The notes beneath the pieces were generated by a model. That model did no database searches and was not told the origin of the DNA. It saw only the letters and a list, made by a program, of their open reading frames with translations. DNA of 64,000 bases from Shewanella inventionis. Its GTDB lineage: Bacteria; Pseudomonadota; Gammaproteobacteria; Enterobacterales; Shewanellaceae. Below are positions 23,755-33,670 of the stretch, one piece after another (position 1 is the first letter of the stretch; the number at the start of each line of letters is the position of its first letter). Made by a program: the position numbers and the translations under genes. Location of the stretch: assembly GCF_014641855.1 (NCBI RefSeq), contig NZ_BMII01000013.1, forward strand, positions 1 to 64,000, written 5' to 3'.

Positions 23755-24975
23755 ATGACTAGTACGTTGAATACACATGAAAATAGAGACGACTCTAGGA
23801 TCAGAATGCTGACATATTTGATGTTTTTTATGTTTGCAATGACCTCAGATGCTGTTGGGGTGATTATTCCGGAATTAATTACAACGTTTGATTTATCGAT
23901 GTCACAGGCAAGTGCATTTCATTATATGCCGATGCTTTTTATTGCATTAAGCGGTCTCTTTTTGGGCTTTTTAGCCGATAAACTAGGGCGTAAGGCTACG
24001 ATTTTAATTGGCTTACTATTGTTTGCTCTAGCGAGTTTTATGTTTGCTCTGGGCGAATCGTTTTATTATTTTTTGTTTTTATTGGCGTTAGTCGGGATTG
24101 CCATTGGTGTATTTAAAACAGGAGCGCTTGGGCTGATTGGCGATATTTCGACGAGTTCAAAACAGCACTCAAGTACCATGAATACCGTTGAAGGCTTTTT
24201 TGGTGTGGGTGCAATGGTGGGGCCTGCCATTGTGAGTTATTTACTCATTACAGGCGTGTCATGGAAATATCTTTATTTTGGTGCGGGGGTGTTTTGCTTG
24301 GTATTGTGTTGGTTAGCTTATCGAGCGCCATACCCACAACTTAAGCGCACATCGACTCAAGAAATTAACCTTGCCAGTACCTTTAAAATGATGAAAAACC
24401 CTTATGCATTAGGGTATTCGCTTGCAATTGGGTTGTATGTTGCAACTGAGGTGGCCATTTATGTGTGGATGCCGACATTGCTGCTTAATTATGAAGGTGA
24501 TTTAGTGTTAATTGCCACCTATGCACTTACCATCTTTTTTACCTTACGGGCAATTGGTCGCTTTTTGGGGGGCTGGATACTTAATCGGTTTAGTTGGCAG
24601 CAAGTGATGTTTTGGTTTAGCTTGGCGATCAGCTTATGTTATTTAGGCGCCATGATTTATGGTATTGCTGCTGCGGTTATTTTGCTGCCATTGTCAGGAT
24701 TATTTATGTCAATGATTTACCCAACATTAAACTCTAAGGGGATCAGCTGTTTCCCTGTTGAACAGCATGGTTCCGTGGCGGGTGTTATTTTGTTTTTTAC
24801 CGCACTATCTGCTGCGTTAGGTCCATTGCTAATGGGGTTTGTGGGCGATATTTTTGGTCACGTTAAATATGGTTTCTATCTTGCCACTGGTTTTGCATTT
24901 TTGTTGTGCTTAATGGCTATTTATAACCTGTTTAAAGACCCTTCTGGTCATCTCTTATCTACTAATGTTGAATAA
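23755..24975 (+). CDS. scrT: MFS sugar permease, probable sucrose transporter
   Basis: 406 residues with about 12 transmembrane helices and the MFS loop motif GFLADKLGRKATI. AAGGTGG sits just before ATG 23755; a longer frame from 23632 is rejected for lack of a ribosome site and a poor leader. Between sucrose phosphorylase and a TonB receptor, it is the likely inner-membrane sucrose importer. Specificity is inferred from context, as is the symbol. Confidence 0.8.
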   Translation: MTSTLNTHENRDDSRIRMLTYLMFFMFAMTSDAVGVIIPELITTFDLSMSQASAFHYMPMLFIALSGLFLGFLADKLGRKATILIGLLLFALASFMFALGESFYYFLFLLALVGIAIGVFKTGALGLIGDISTSSKQHSSTMNTVEGFFGVGAMVGPAIVSYLLITGVSWKYLYFGAGVFCLVLCWLAYRAPYPQLKRTSTQEINLASTFKMMKNPYALGYSLAIGLYVATEVAIYVWMPTLLLNYEGDLVLIATYALTIFFTLRAIGRFLGGWILNRFSWQQVMFWFSLAISLCYLGAMIYGIAAAVILLPLSGLFMSMIYPTLNSKGISCFPVEQHGSVAGVILFFTALSAALGPLLMGFVGDIFGHVKYGFYLATGFAFLLCLMAIYNLFKDPSGHLLSTNVE

Positions 24976-25098
24976 TTACCTCGAATGTTAAATTTATATT
25001 TAATTTAATAAACATTAACTTAAGTAAAAAAATAGTATTTAGCTGTTAATTGAACATAAATTGTACTTGCAATTTACAGTTTAGTTGCTAAATTGTAT

Positions 25099-25112
25099 CT
25101 TAATCGATTAAG
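25099..25112. promoter_or_regulatory. ScrR operator upstream of TonB receptor
   Basis: CTTAATCGATTAAG has the same core as the palindrome at 23599-23616. It lies 224 bp before the receptor start, which implies a long leader (about 200 bp). The rest of 24976-25336 shows no other clear element. Confidence 0.8.
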
Positions 25113-25336
25113 TTGATTTTTGGGTAACGTGTAAACGGGTTGGTTTGGGGTTAATTAATAGGTTGATCTCAAACACGAGAGTAGCGTTTTTGCATTTGAT
25201 GAAGTGAGCTAGGTTTGCTAGTAAGCTAGTCTCACGAAATAACCAAACAGACTTAATAGATTGATATAAAAGATAAAGACGATGTTGTTATGGGGAGATT
25301 AGACAACATCAATATACTCTATGTGGGGACATAAAA

Positions 25337-27733
25337 ATGATAAATAGCACATCGACAAAGTTTGTATTAAGTACGCTTGCTGTGATGGTTAGCTCAAGCC
25401 TTTGGGCGGCTGACGCTGAAACGGCTGACACACAAAAAGATGCCATTGGTTTGGAACGTATCACTGTAACGGGGGTTGCTCGTGGTACCCGAGTTATGGA
25501 CTCGAGCGTGTCAGTGAGTAGTGTATCTCCAGACGATTTGGCCATCAGCTCTCCGCGCTCGTCGGCTGAAGCGTTTCGTATTATTCCGGGCATGAAAGTT
25601 GAGTCTACTGGTGGTGAGGGCAATGCAAACATCGCGGTTCGCGGTTTACCTGTTGCTTCTGGTGGTGCTAAATTTTTACAAATCCAAGAAGATGGTTTAC
25701 CTATTTTGCAGTTTGGCGATATAGCCTTTGGTAACGCTGATATATTTTTACGTATTGATTCAACAACACAAACTATCGAATCAATCCGTGGCGGTTCAGC
25801 GTCAACTGCTGCCAGTAACGCGCCTGGTGGCATTATTAACGTAATCAGCAAAACGGGTACCAGCGACGCAGGTAGTGTTTCATCTACTGTAGGGTTAGAT
25901 TACGACACGTTACGCACTGATTTTGAATATGGCGCAAGCATTAACGATTCAATGCGTTTCCATATTGGTGGTTTTGTGCGTACTGGTGATGGCCCGCGTG
26001 ATCCAGGCTACACGGCTAACAAAGGCGGCCAGATTAAAGCTAATATTACAAAAGAGTTTGACAGTGGTTATGTCCGTTTATACTTCAAACATTTAGATGA
26101 TAAGAGCATTGGTTATTTACCTATGCCAATGTACTCAGATGGAAGTTCAATTAGCGGCTTTGATTCTAAATCAGATACTGTTCACTCAGCTAATTTGTTA
26201 TCAACGCTTCGGTTAGATGCCGATGGCAATATCAGTCGTGGCGACATGCGTGATGGCATGAATCCTATTGTCAACTCTGTGGGTTTAGAGGCGTCATTTG
26301 ATTTAGGCGATGATTGGTTGGTTGAAAACCGTTTCCGTGTATCTGACGTTAGCGGCAACTTTATGTCGTTGATCCCTGCCGAAGTCGGAAGCAGCTCTAG
26401 TATTGCTGACAGTATCGGTGGTGCAGGTTCACAGTTACTTTACGCTAATGGCGCTAATGCTGGTGAGGTTTTTCAAAGCGACTTAGCGATGCGAGTTCAC
26501 TCATTCGACGTGACCATGAATGATTTTGGTTCGATTGTGAATGATATGAAGCTAACCAAAAGTTTTGATGATTCTGACGTGACATTTGGTTTTTATACCG
26601 CCACGCAAAATATCAATATGACCTGGATGTGGAACTCATACTTAATGGAAGTAAAAGGTGATAATGCCGCACTTCTTGATGTGGTTGCTGCTGACGGCAC
26701 GTCATATTCTGACAACGGTTTGTACGCTTACGGCGTGCCATATTGGGGCAACTGTTGCCAACGTAATTACGATTCTGACTACACCATTAAAGCACCGTAC
26801 ATTGCAGCATCAACTAAGTTTGGTGACTTATCATTAGATGGTAGCTTGCGTTATGACTCTGGTGATGCAAGTGGCTATTACGCTGGTAGCGTTCAGTCTC
26901 AGGTTGACATGAACCGTGACGGTACTATTTCTCAGCCAGAACTGAGCGTATCGTCAATCGATAATGCGGACCCGCAATTGGTAAATTACGATTGGGGCTA
27001 CATGTCTTACTCATTAGGTGCTAACTATCAAATCTCTGAAGATTTAGCCGCATTTGGTCGTATCAGTCATGGCGGTCGTGCTAATGCTGACCGTTTGCTA
27101 TTTGGTAAAGTGCGCGCCGATGGCTCTGTTGCAGATGAAGACTCTGTCGACGAAGTTGACCAGTATGAAATGGGTGTTAAATATCGCTATGACAGTTTGT
27201 CAGTGTTTGCGACTGCGTTTTATTCTGAAACCGAAGAGCAAAACTTTGAAGCGACTAGCCAAAACTTTTTTGACCGTAAATATGAGGCAAAAGGGCTTGA
27301 GTTAGAAGGGGCTTACTACGTTGGCGATTTTGATTTTCGCGGTAACGTAACCTGGACAGATGCTGAAATTGTGGCGGATGCATTAAATCCTGATGTTGTG
27401 GGCAATACGCCACGTCGTCAAGCAGACTTTATTTACTCGCTAATGGGTCGCTATAACTTTGATAAAGGTTCTGTTGGCGTCAACTTGATTGGTACAACTG
27501 ACACCTATGCACAAGATAATAACGACCTTGAATTTGACGGTTACACTCAGGTAAATGCCTTTGCATCTTATCAGTTAACTGATGCGCTTTCGCTAGCATT
27601 AAACGTTAACAACTTGTTCGATACTGTGGGTATTACTGAAGCTGAAGAGGGTTCAATTCCTGATAACAATATTATCAGAGCACGAACCATCAATGGCCGT
27701 ACAACTACCGCTACAGTTAAGTATGAGTTTTAA
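25337..27733 (+). CDS. TonB-dependent outer-membrane receptor, probable sucrose uptake
   Basis: 798 residues. A signal peptide ending in LWA is followed by a TonB-box-like ERITVTG (about 45-51). A plug domain at about 55-175 includes RIIPGMKVE, NIAVRGLP and ESIRGGSAST-NAPGGIINVISKTG. A 22-strand barrel follows and ends in the usual aromatic, here KYEF. A ScrR palindrome lies upstream and the other sucrose genes flank it, so it probably brings sucrose across the outer membrane using TonB energy. A strong terminator follows directly. Confidence 0.88.
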   Translation: MINSTSTKFVLSTLAVMVSSSLWAADAETADTQKDAIGLERITVTGVARGTRVMDSSVSVSSVSPDDLAISSPRSSAEAFRIIPGMKVESTGGEGNANIAVRGLPVASGGAKFLQIQEDGLPILQFGDIAFGNADIFLRIDSTTQTIESIRGGSASTAASNAPGGIINVISKTGTSDAGSVSSTVGLDYDTLRTDFEYGASINDSMRFHIGGFVRTGDGPRDPGYTANKGGQIKANITKEFDSGYVRLYFKHLDDKSIGYLPMPMYSDGSSISGFDSKSDTVHSANLLSTLRLDADGNISRGDMRDGMNPIVNSVGLEASFDLGDDWLVENRFRVSDVSGNFMSLIPAEVGSSSSIADSIGGAGSQLLYANGANAGEVFQSDLAMRVHSFDVTMNDFGSIVNDMKLTKSFDDSDVTFGFYTATQNINMTWMWNSYLMEVKGDNAALLDVVAADGTSYSDNGLYAYGVPYWGNCCQRNYDSDYTIKAPYIAASTKFGDLSLDGSLRYDSGDASGYYAGSVQSQVDMNRDGTISQPELSVSSIDNADPQLVNYDWGYMSYSLGANYQISEDLAAFGRISHGGRANADRLLFGKVRADGSVADEDSVDEVDQYEMGVKYRYDSLSVFATAFYSETEEQNFEATSQNFFDRKYEAKGLELEGAYYVGDFDFRGNVTWTDAEIVADALNPDVVGNTPRRQADFIYSLMGRYNFDKGSVGVNLIGTTDTYAQDNNDLEFDGYTQVNAFASYQLTDALSLALNVNNLFDTVGITEAEEGSIPDNNIIRARTINGRTTTATVKYEF

Positions 27734-27777
27734 CTGCTGACATAGTCTGCAACATTGATAATTAATCCCCTGTTAAC

Positions 27778-27804
27778 AAGCCCATGAAAATGGGCTTTTT
27801 TTTT
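27778..27804 (+). terminator. Terminator between receptor and scrK
   Basis: AAGCCCAT-GAAA-ATGGGCTT followed by a run of nine T. It ends only about ten bases before the scrK start codon, so scrK is read either by readthrough or from a promoter hidden in the hairpin region. Confidence 0.85.
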
Positions 27805-27814
27805 GGAAACAAAT

Positions 27815-28792
27815 ATGACGACATTATTGAGTTTTGGTGAAGTGCTGGTTGATTTACTGCCTGTTGATGATCAGCCATTAATGCACCAGCCTATCGCGGG
27901 TGGCGCGCCAGCAAACGTGGCAGTAGGGTACGCCAAATTAGGTGGTCGCAGCTATTTTGCTGGTGGCATCAGTGACGATGAGTATGGGCACATGTTAACG
28001 CGAGAATTGGCTGGGCATGGGGTCGATGTCAGTCATTTAGCATTAGTGCCCAATGCAGCAACGGCCACAGTGCTGGTAAATTTGGATGCTAATGGCGAGC
28101 GTTCATTTAGCTTTAATCGTCAAGATACGGCAGATATGCTTTATAGCGCGGCTCATTTTGATTCCTTAAATTGGTCTGTGGTTGATATATTCCATTTGTG
28201 CTCAAACACCTTTACAGAGGCCGCTATTTTTAACAGTAGCATGCATGGAGTAAAAACAGCTTATGCCCAGAAAAAGCTAATCAGTTTTGATGTTAACTTA
28301 CGCTTGTCTTTATGGGCAGATGTTAACTTATTGGCCGGCCGCGTTGAGCAGTGCTTACCGTATACACATGTTCTTAAAATGAGCCATGAGGAAGCCGTAT
28401 TTTTGGCTGGAGCTCGTGGTGTTGATGTTGAAGAGTACTTACAGCATTGCTTACACCAGGGGGTAACCCTAATTTTAATCACAAATGGCCCAGAGCCAGT
28501 GCGCTGTTTCAGTCAGGCGTTTTCTTTTGAAGTGGCCGTTCCGTGCATTCAACCGGTAGATACCACCGCGGCAGGCGACAGTTTTGTAGCTGGACTATTG
28601 TGGCAGCTAGGTGAATCTTTTGAGCATGCGAGTGCGGGTGATTATGGTAATGTGACTGAGGTATTATCTAGCCGGGCAGTAGTGGAGCATGCTGTTAAAT
28701 TTGCGATAAAATGTGGTGCAATGACCTGCAGTGTTAAGGGGGCGTTTCCTGCGTTACCTAGCCTAGTTGAACTGATTAAGTCTGAAAAGTAA
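27815..28792 (+). CDS. scrK: Fructokinase, PfkB family
   Basis: 325 residues from ATG 27815; the TTG at 27803 lies in the terminator T-tract and is rejected. PfkB signatures are GGAPANVAVGYAKLGG (about 29-44) and DTTAAGDSFVAGLLW, with the catalytic Asp. It phosphorylates the fructose released by sucrose phosphorylase and so completes the pathway with ScrP. It is the last gene of the sucrose locus. Confidence 0.9.
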   Translation: MTTLLSFGEVLVDLLPVDDQPLMHQPIAGGAPANVAVGYAKLGGRSYFAGGISDDEYGHMLTRELAGHGVDVSHLALVPNAATATVLVNLDANGERSFSFNRQDTADMLYSAAHFDSLNWSVVDIFHLCSNTFTEAAIFNSSMHGVKTAYAQKKLISFDVNLRLSLWADVNLLAGRVEQCLPYTHVLKMSHEEAVFLAGARGVDVEEYLQHCLHQGVTLILITNGPEPVRCFSQAFSFEVAVPCIQPVDTTAAGDSFVAGLLWQLGESFEHASAGDYGNVTEVLSSRAVVEHAVKFAIKCGAMTCSVKGAFPALPSLVELIKSEK

Positions 28793-28807
28793 TTGCTTCG
28801 CAATTGA

Positions 28808-28841
28808 TAAAAAAGAGGTAATCCTTGCGGCTTACCTCTTT
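28808..28841 (-). terminator. Terminator of RND operon
   Basis: AAAGAGGTAA (28812-28821) pairs with TTACCTCTTT (28832-28841). On the minus strand the stem is followed by TTTTTT, so it ends the RND transcript. On the plus strand it may weakly end scrK. Confidence 0.75.
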
Positions 28842-28882
28842 GCTGTTTAAATAACCTGAAGTATGAATAACTCAGTTGTAGG

Positions 28883-31800
28883 CTAGTCTGCTTCGACTGT
28901 TTTAGCGCGTTTTGCTAAGGCGTAGTAAAACAGTGGTGTGAGCAGTAGACCAAATATGGTCACACCAATCATACCGGCAAACACTGCTACACCAATGGCT
29001 TGACGCATTTCTGCCCCTGGGCCACTTGAGAACACCATAGGCACTACACCCATAATAAAGGCGATAGATGTCATTAAAATGGGGCGTAAACGTAAGCGGC
29101 CAGCCTCAAGAATGGCTTGTAACGGCTCCATGCCTTTGTCTTGCAGCTCTTTAGCAAACTCAACAATTAAGATGGCATTTTTGGTTGCCAGCCCCACCAA
29201 AACAATCAGTCCGATTTGGGTAAAGATGTTGTTGTCGCCGCCGTATATTAATACGCCACTGATTGCCGACAGAATCGTCATCGGAATAATTAAGATAATC
29301 GCCAACGGTAAACTTAAGCTTTCGTACTGTGCGGCTAATACCATAAACACTAATAAAATGATTAATGGGAAGATATACACGCCTGCATTACCGGCCAATA
29401 TTTGCTGGTAAGTAATTTCAGTCCATTCGTAAGTCATGCCGTTTGGTAAGGTTTCGGCCAGGATTTTTTCAATCGCAGCTTGTGCCTCGCCACTACTAAA
29501 ACCAGGTGCTGCACCGCCATTAAGCTCGGCAGTGGTAAAGCCGTTGTAGTGCATAACGCGATCTGGACCTGCCACATTGGCCACGTTAATAAATGAGCCA
29601 ATAGGCACCATTTCACCCTGGTTGTTGCGTACCTTGAGCTGAGCTATTTGCTCTGGTGTTTGTCTAAACTGCTCGTCTGCTTGCACGTTAACCTGGTATG
29701 TGCGGCCAAACTGGTTAAAGTCGTTGGCGTAAACCGACCCCATATAACCTTGTAGCGTGGCAAACAATTCGTCTAACGACACGGCTTGTTGCTTGGCTTT
29801 GGTGCGGTCAACTTCTACTTCAAGTTGTGGCACATTAACCTGATAACTTGAGAACACACCAGCTAATTCTGGCGTTGCCCAAGCTTTTTGCATGACCTGC
29901 ATGGTCACTTTATACAGCTCATCGTAGCCGTGGTTTGCCCGGTCTTGAATTTGCAATCTAAAACCACCGATTGTGCCTAAACCTTGTACCGGAGGTGGTG
30001 GAAAAATCGCAATAAATGCACCATCAATGGCGGCAAACTTTTGGTTTAACGCGGCGGCAATAGCCCCAGCTGAAAGCGATGGATCTTTACGGTCGGCAAA
30101 GTCATCTAGCGGGGTAAACAAAATTGCGCTGTTAGTGCTGTTAGTAAAGCCGTTAATGCTTAAGCCTGGAAACGCCACTGCATGTGCGACTCCCGGTTGC
30201 TCTAGCGCAATGGATGACATTTGCTTCACGATGGCTTCGGTGCGATCAAGCGATGCTGCGTCGGGTAATTGTGCAAAGGCAATTAAGTATTGTTTGTCTT
30301 GCCCTGGTACGTAACCTGTTGGTGTGCTTGCAAATTGTAAACCTGTTACGCCGACTAAGCCGACATACAACACACCCACAACAACACCAAAGCGAGTCAC
30401 TTTTTTCACGACCCAGCCGTAACCGTCAGACAGTTTTGCAAAGAAACGGTTAAACGGGGCAAATAACCAACCACCCAGCATTTTGTCCATGCCACGGGTA
30501 AGGAAGTCTTGCTTGTCGTGATGACTCTTAAGTAACAATGCCGATAACGCAGGGCTTAAGGTCAACGAGTTTATCGCCGAAATAAAGGTCGAAATGGTAA
30601 TGGTCAAGGCAAACTGTTTATAAAATTGGCCGGTTAAACCTGACATAAATGCCGTTGGAATAAATACCGCGGCCAATACTAAGGTAGTGGCGATAATGGG
30701 GCCGGTCACTTCTTTCATGGCTTTTTGTGTTGCCGCTAAAGGTGATAAGCCTTCTTCGATATTACGCTCAACGTTTTCCACCACAACAATAGCGTCGTCG
30801 ACCACAATACCAATGGCCAATACTAAGCCAAATAATGACAAGGCATTAAGCGAGAAGCCCATCAAGTGCATAAAGGCAAAGGTACCCACAAGTGATACAG
30901 GTACTGCCACTAATGGAATAATTGAGGCGCGCCAGGTTTGTAAAAACAACACCACCACTAATACCACCAGTAAAATGGCTTCTAGTAAGGTTTTTACCAC
31001 AGCTTCAATCGAGCCGCGTACGAATACCGTTGGGTCGTAAACGATGTCGTAGGTTAAGCCTTCTGGGAAGGTGGCTGATATTTCTTTCATTTTGGCGCGA
31101 ACGTCATCAGAAATCTGAATCGCGTTAGAGCCAGATGCTTGGAACACAGGTAGTGCCGCAGCATCTTTATTGTCTAGCATTGAACGCAGTGCATAAGTTG
31201 ATGCGCCTAGTTCAACACGTGCAACATCTTTTAAGCGGGTGATTTGGCCTTGAGAGCCCACTTTAACAATAATGTTTTCAAATTCTTCAACGTTGGCCAA
31301 ACGGCCTTTTACATTGATAAGCAGTTGGAAATCACTGTCGCCACTAGGCTGTGCGCCTAAGCTACCTGCGGCTGCTTGTTGGTTTTGCTCACGAATGGCC
31401 GCAACTACATCGCTAGGTGACAAACCTATTGCGGCCACTTTATTCGGGTCTAACCACACACGCATGCTGTAGTCGCCGGCGCCAAATACTCGCACCGCGC
31501 CCACGCCTTCAATACGGGCAAGTTCGTCTTTAACTTTTAACACCGCATAGTTAGACAGGTACAGCATGTCATAACGATTGTCGGGCGAGGTTAAATGCAC
31601 CACCATGGTTAAGTCTGGTGATGATTTTTCGGTCACAATCCCTAAACGTTGTACTTCTTCTGGTAAACGCGGTTTTGCACGTTCAACTCGGCTTTGTACC
31701 TGGGTTTGTGCTAAATCAACATCGGTACCAATGGCAAAGGTGACCGTTAATGTCATGCGGCCATCAGAGGTGGCTTGAGATGACATGTAAAGCATGTTCT

Positions 31801-32020
31801 CAACGCCGTTGATCTCTTGTTCTAATGGTGATGCGACGGTTTCTGCGATCACTTTTGGGTTGGCACCAGGGTAGTTTGCAGTCACTACGACCGTTGGCGG
31901 TACCACTTCTGGGTATTCGGTGATCGGTAATTGCCAAACTGCCAGTGCGCCCGCGATAAAAAACAATAGCGACAGCACTGCGGCAAAAATCGGTCTTTTA
32001 ATAAAAAATTGCGACAACAT
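28883..32020 (-). CDS. RND multidrug efflux permease (AcrB/MexB type)
   Basis: 1045 residues, full length for a hydrophobe/amphiphile RND pump. Visible are the N-terminal helix FFIKRPIFAAVLSLLFFIAG, two large periplasmic domains, and the proton-relay Asp pair in IGIVVDDAIVVVENVER. The repeated C-terminal half has GLATKNAILIVEFA. It works as a trimer in the inner membrane, driven by protons, with the adaptor encoded 14 bp upstream. No outer-membrane channel gene is present, so it must use a TolC-type channel encoded elsewhere. It is likely controlled by the divergent TetR gene. Confidence 0.92.
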   Translation of the reverse strand: MLSQFFIKRPIFAAVLSLLFFIAGALAVWQLPITEYPEVVPPTVVVTANYPGANPKVIAETVASPLEQEINGVENMLYMSSQATSDGRMTLTVTFAIGTDVDLAQTQVQSRVERAKPRLPEEVQRLGIVTEKSSPDLTMVVHLTSPDNRYDMLYLSNYAVLKVKDELARIEGVGAVRVFGAGDYSMRVWLDPNKVAAIGLSPSDVVAAIREQNQQAAAGSLGAQPSGDSDFQLLINVKGRLANVEEFENIIVKVGSQGQITRLKDVARVELGASTYALRSMLDNKDAAALPVFQASGSNAIQISDDVRAKMKEISATFPEGLTYDIVYDPTVFVRGSIEAVVKTLLEAILLVVLVVVLFLQTWRASIIPLVAVPVSLVGTFAFMHLMGFSLNALSLFGLVLAIGIVVDDAIVVVENVERNIEEGLSPLAATQKAMKEVTGPIIATTLVLAAVFIPTAFMSGLTGQFYKQFALTITISTFISAINSLTLSPALSALLLKSHHDKQDFLTRGMDKMLGGWLFAPFNRFFAKLSDGYGWVVKKVTRFGVVVGVLYVGLVGVTGLQFASTPTGYVPGQDKQYLIAFAQLPDAASLDRTEAIVKQMSSIALEQPGVAHAVAFPGLSINGFTNSTNSAILFTPLDDFADRKDPSLSAGAIAAALNQKFAAIDGAFIAIFPPPPVQGLGTIGGFRLQIQDRANHGYDELYKVTMQVMQKAWATPELAGVFSSYQVNVPQLEVEVDRTKAKQQAVSLDELFATLQGYMGSVYANDFNQFGRTYQVNVQADEQFRQTPEQIAQLKVRNNQGEMVPIGSFINVANVAGPDRVMHYNGFTTAELNGGAAPGFSSGEAQAAIEKILAETLPNGMTYEWTEITYQQILAGNAGVYIFPLIILLVFMVLAAQYESLSLPLAIILIIPMTILSAISGVLIYGGDNNIFTQIGLIVLVGLATKNAILIVEFAKELQDKGMEPLQAILEAGRLRLRPILMTSIAFIMGVVPMVFSSGPGAEMRQAIGVAVFAGMIGVTIFGLLLTPLFYYALAKRAKTVEAD

Positions 32021-32034
32021 GATAGGGGTATTCC

Positions 32035-33273
32035 TTAGCCTTGAGTTGCTTCATCAGCAATTTGTGCTGTAAGCGGCTGATTATCAAATAGTAACTGTGC
32101 TTGATGCAGCGCTTCTATTTGGCTGCTATCGGCCATATCGGTCAATTTAGGGGTAATGGTTACGTTAGGACGCACTTTTTGCAGGCTGTTAACCACAATT
32201 TTGTCGTCTGGTTGTAAGCCGTTAGTAATAATGCGTAAACCGTGAATTTTTTCGCCTAAGGTTACACCGCGGTATTCAAGGGTGTTTTGCTCGTTTACCA
32301 CTAAAACGTATTTATTGCTTAGGTCGGTAAAAATGGCTTTGTCGTCAACCAAAATACCTTGATAAGACGCGCTGCCTGCAATGCTAATACGTGCAAATAA
32401 GCCCGGCATTAACATGTTGTTTGGGTTGGCGAAGCTGGCTCGTACACGAATAGTACCGGTTTGTTGGTTAACGGCGTTATCAACAAAGTCGATCACACCC
32501 TGGTGGGTAAACTCGGTTTCATTGGCGAGAGCCATTAATACTGTGTTGTTACCTGAGCGTGGATCCTGGCGCTTATTTTCGCCCGATAACGAAGCATATT
32601 TAAGGTACGTTTGCTCGTCGATATCAAAGTAGGCATGCATATTTGCCGTTGAAACCAAGCTGGTGAGTTGGGTTTGTCCCGCTGTTACATAGTTACCTGC
32701 GGTTTCGTTGGCGTAAGACACGCGGCCAGAAATGGGCGCGGTAACCTGAGCGTATTCAAGGTTTAATTTTGCGCTGGTTAATGCCGCTTTTACCGATGCT
32801 ACAGCTGCAGCGGTTTGATGCATTGTGCTACGGCGAGTGTCAATTAGCTCTTCAGACACGGCTTGTTGACTAAACAATTTATTGGCACGGTCAAAGTCGT
32901 TTTTAGCCAGTTCATGTGCCGATTTTGCACTGGTGAGTTCAGCTTGAAGACGCTCCACTTCTGCAGTAAAGACTTTGGCGTCAATGGTAAACAGCACATC
33001 GCCTTTGTTTACGAGTGCACCTTCTGTAAAGTTTACCGACTCAATGTAACCCGATACGCGCGGTACTAGGGTGACTTCTTCTGGCGCTTGTAGGCGTCCG
33101 GTAAATTGATCCCATTCGGTAATGCGCTCGTGCAATACGTTAGCAACATTCACTTCAGGGGCGGCAGGTGCAGCACCAGCTTGTTGTGCTGCAGGTTGTT
33201 GCCCACAAGCCACTAGCAGTACTGCCGTTAGGCTGACTAACAAAGTAGATTGAATTGATTTAAACATAGTCAT
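32035..33273 (-). CDS. RND periplasmic adaptor lipoprotein (AcrA/MexA type)
   Basis: 412 residues with a signal peptide and lipobox LVAC (Cys23). Lipoyl and beta-barrel segments follow (RVSGYIESVNFTEGALVNKG; APISGRVSYANETAGNYV), with a coiled-coil hairpin between them at about 90-165. This membrane-fusion protein bridges the RND permease to an outer-membrane channel. AGAGGA precedes ATG 33273 by seven bases. It is the first gene of the two-gene operon, downstream of three TACC-N4-GGTA sites. Confidence 0.92.
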   Translation of the reverse strand: MTMFKSIQSTLLVSLTAVLLVACGQQPAAQQAGAAPAAPEVNVANVLHERITEWDQFTGRLQAPEEVTLVPRVSGYIESVNFTEGALVNKGDVLFTIDAKVFTAEVERLQAELTSAKSAHELAKNDFDRANKLFSQQAVSEELIDTRRSTMHQTAAAVASVKAALTSAKLNLEYAQVTAPISGRVSYANETAGNYVTAGQTQLTSLVSTANMHAYFDIDEQTYLKYASLSGENKRQDPRSGNNTVLMALANETEFTHQGVIDFVDNAVNQQTGTIRVRASFANPNNMLMPGLFARISIAGSASYQGILVDDKAIFTDLSNKYVLVVNEQNTLEYRGVTLGEKIHGLRIITNGLQPDDKIVVNSLQKVRPNVTITPKLTDMADSSQIEALHQAQLLFDNQPLTAQIADEATQG

Positions 33274-33356
33274 GTTGCTGTCCTCTAATCAATAGCGTTT
33301 ATGTCATTTAACAGGCTATTGGTTGCGTTACTTTTTTGTCTGTGGCTAGGTTTTTG

Positions 33357-33440
33357 TACCGACTGGTATAAATTGTTCTGTACCGAACGGTAATATATAG
33401 ATTAAAATACCCCTGTCAATGTATTTTGTACCGATGGGTA
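33357..33440. promoter_or_regulatory. Three TetR-type operator sites upstream of RND operon
   Basis: TACCGACTGGTA (33357-33368), TACCGAACGGTA (33381-33392) and TACCGATGGGTA (33429-33440) share TACCGA-N2-GGTA. Their start points are 24 and 48 bp apart. They lie in the 397-bp gap between the divergent adaptor and TetR genes and are probably bound by that regulator. The rest of the gap shows nothing else clear. Confidence 0.7.
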
Positions 33441-33670
33441 TTAAATTATTTTGACCAGACATTCATTTAGTGTGAAGATGAGTCATTGCGCAGAAAGTGA
33501 TGTGTTTTGCAGCAGAACGACAATGTTGATGAATCACTCATTTTGTGATTACTCTGCAAACAATGAATACGACTTGTGGTTTAATAATGCGCTATGAAAT
33601 GCCCCAAAAGTGAGTATCTTAAGTCAATGTTAAGATCATCAGGGGTTCGTTAATATATGAGGTACGACTT

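Noticed and set aside
25309..25851. 180-codon frame antisense to the TonB receptor
   Set aside because: Wholly opposite a well-supported receptor gene, with no ribosome site and Ser/Pro-rich shadow composition.
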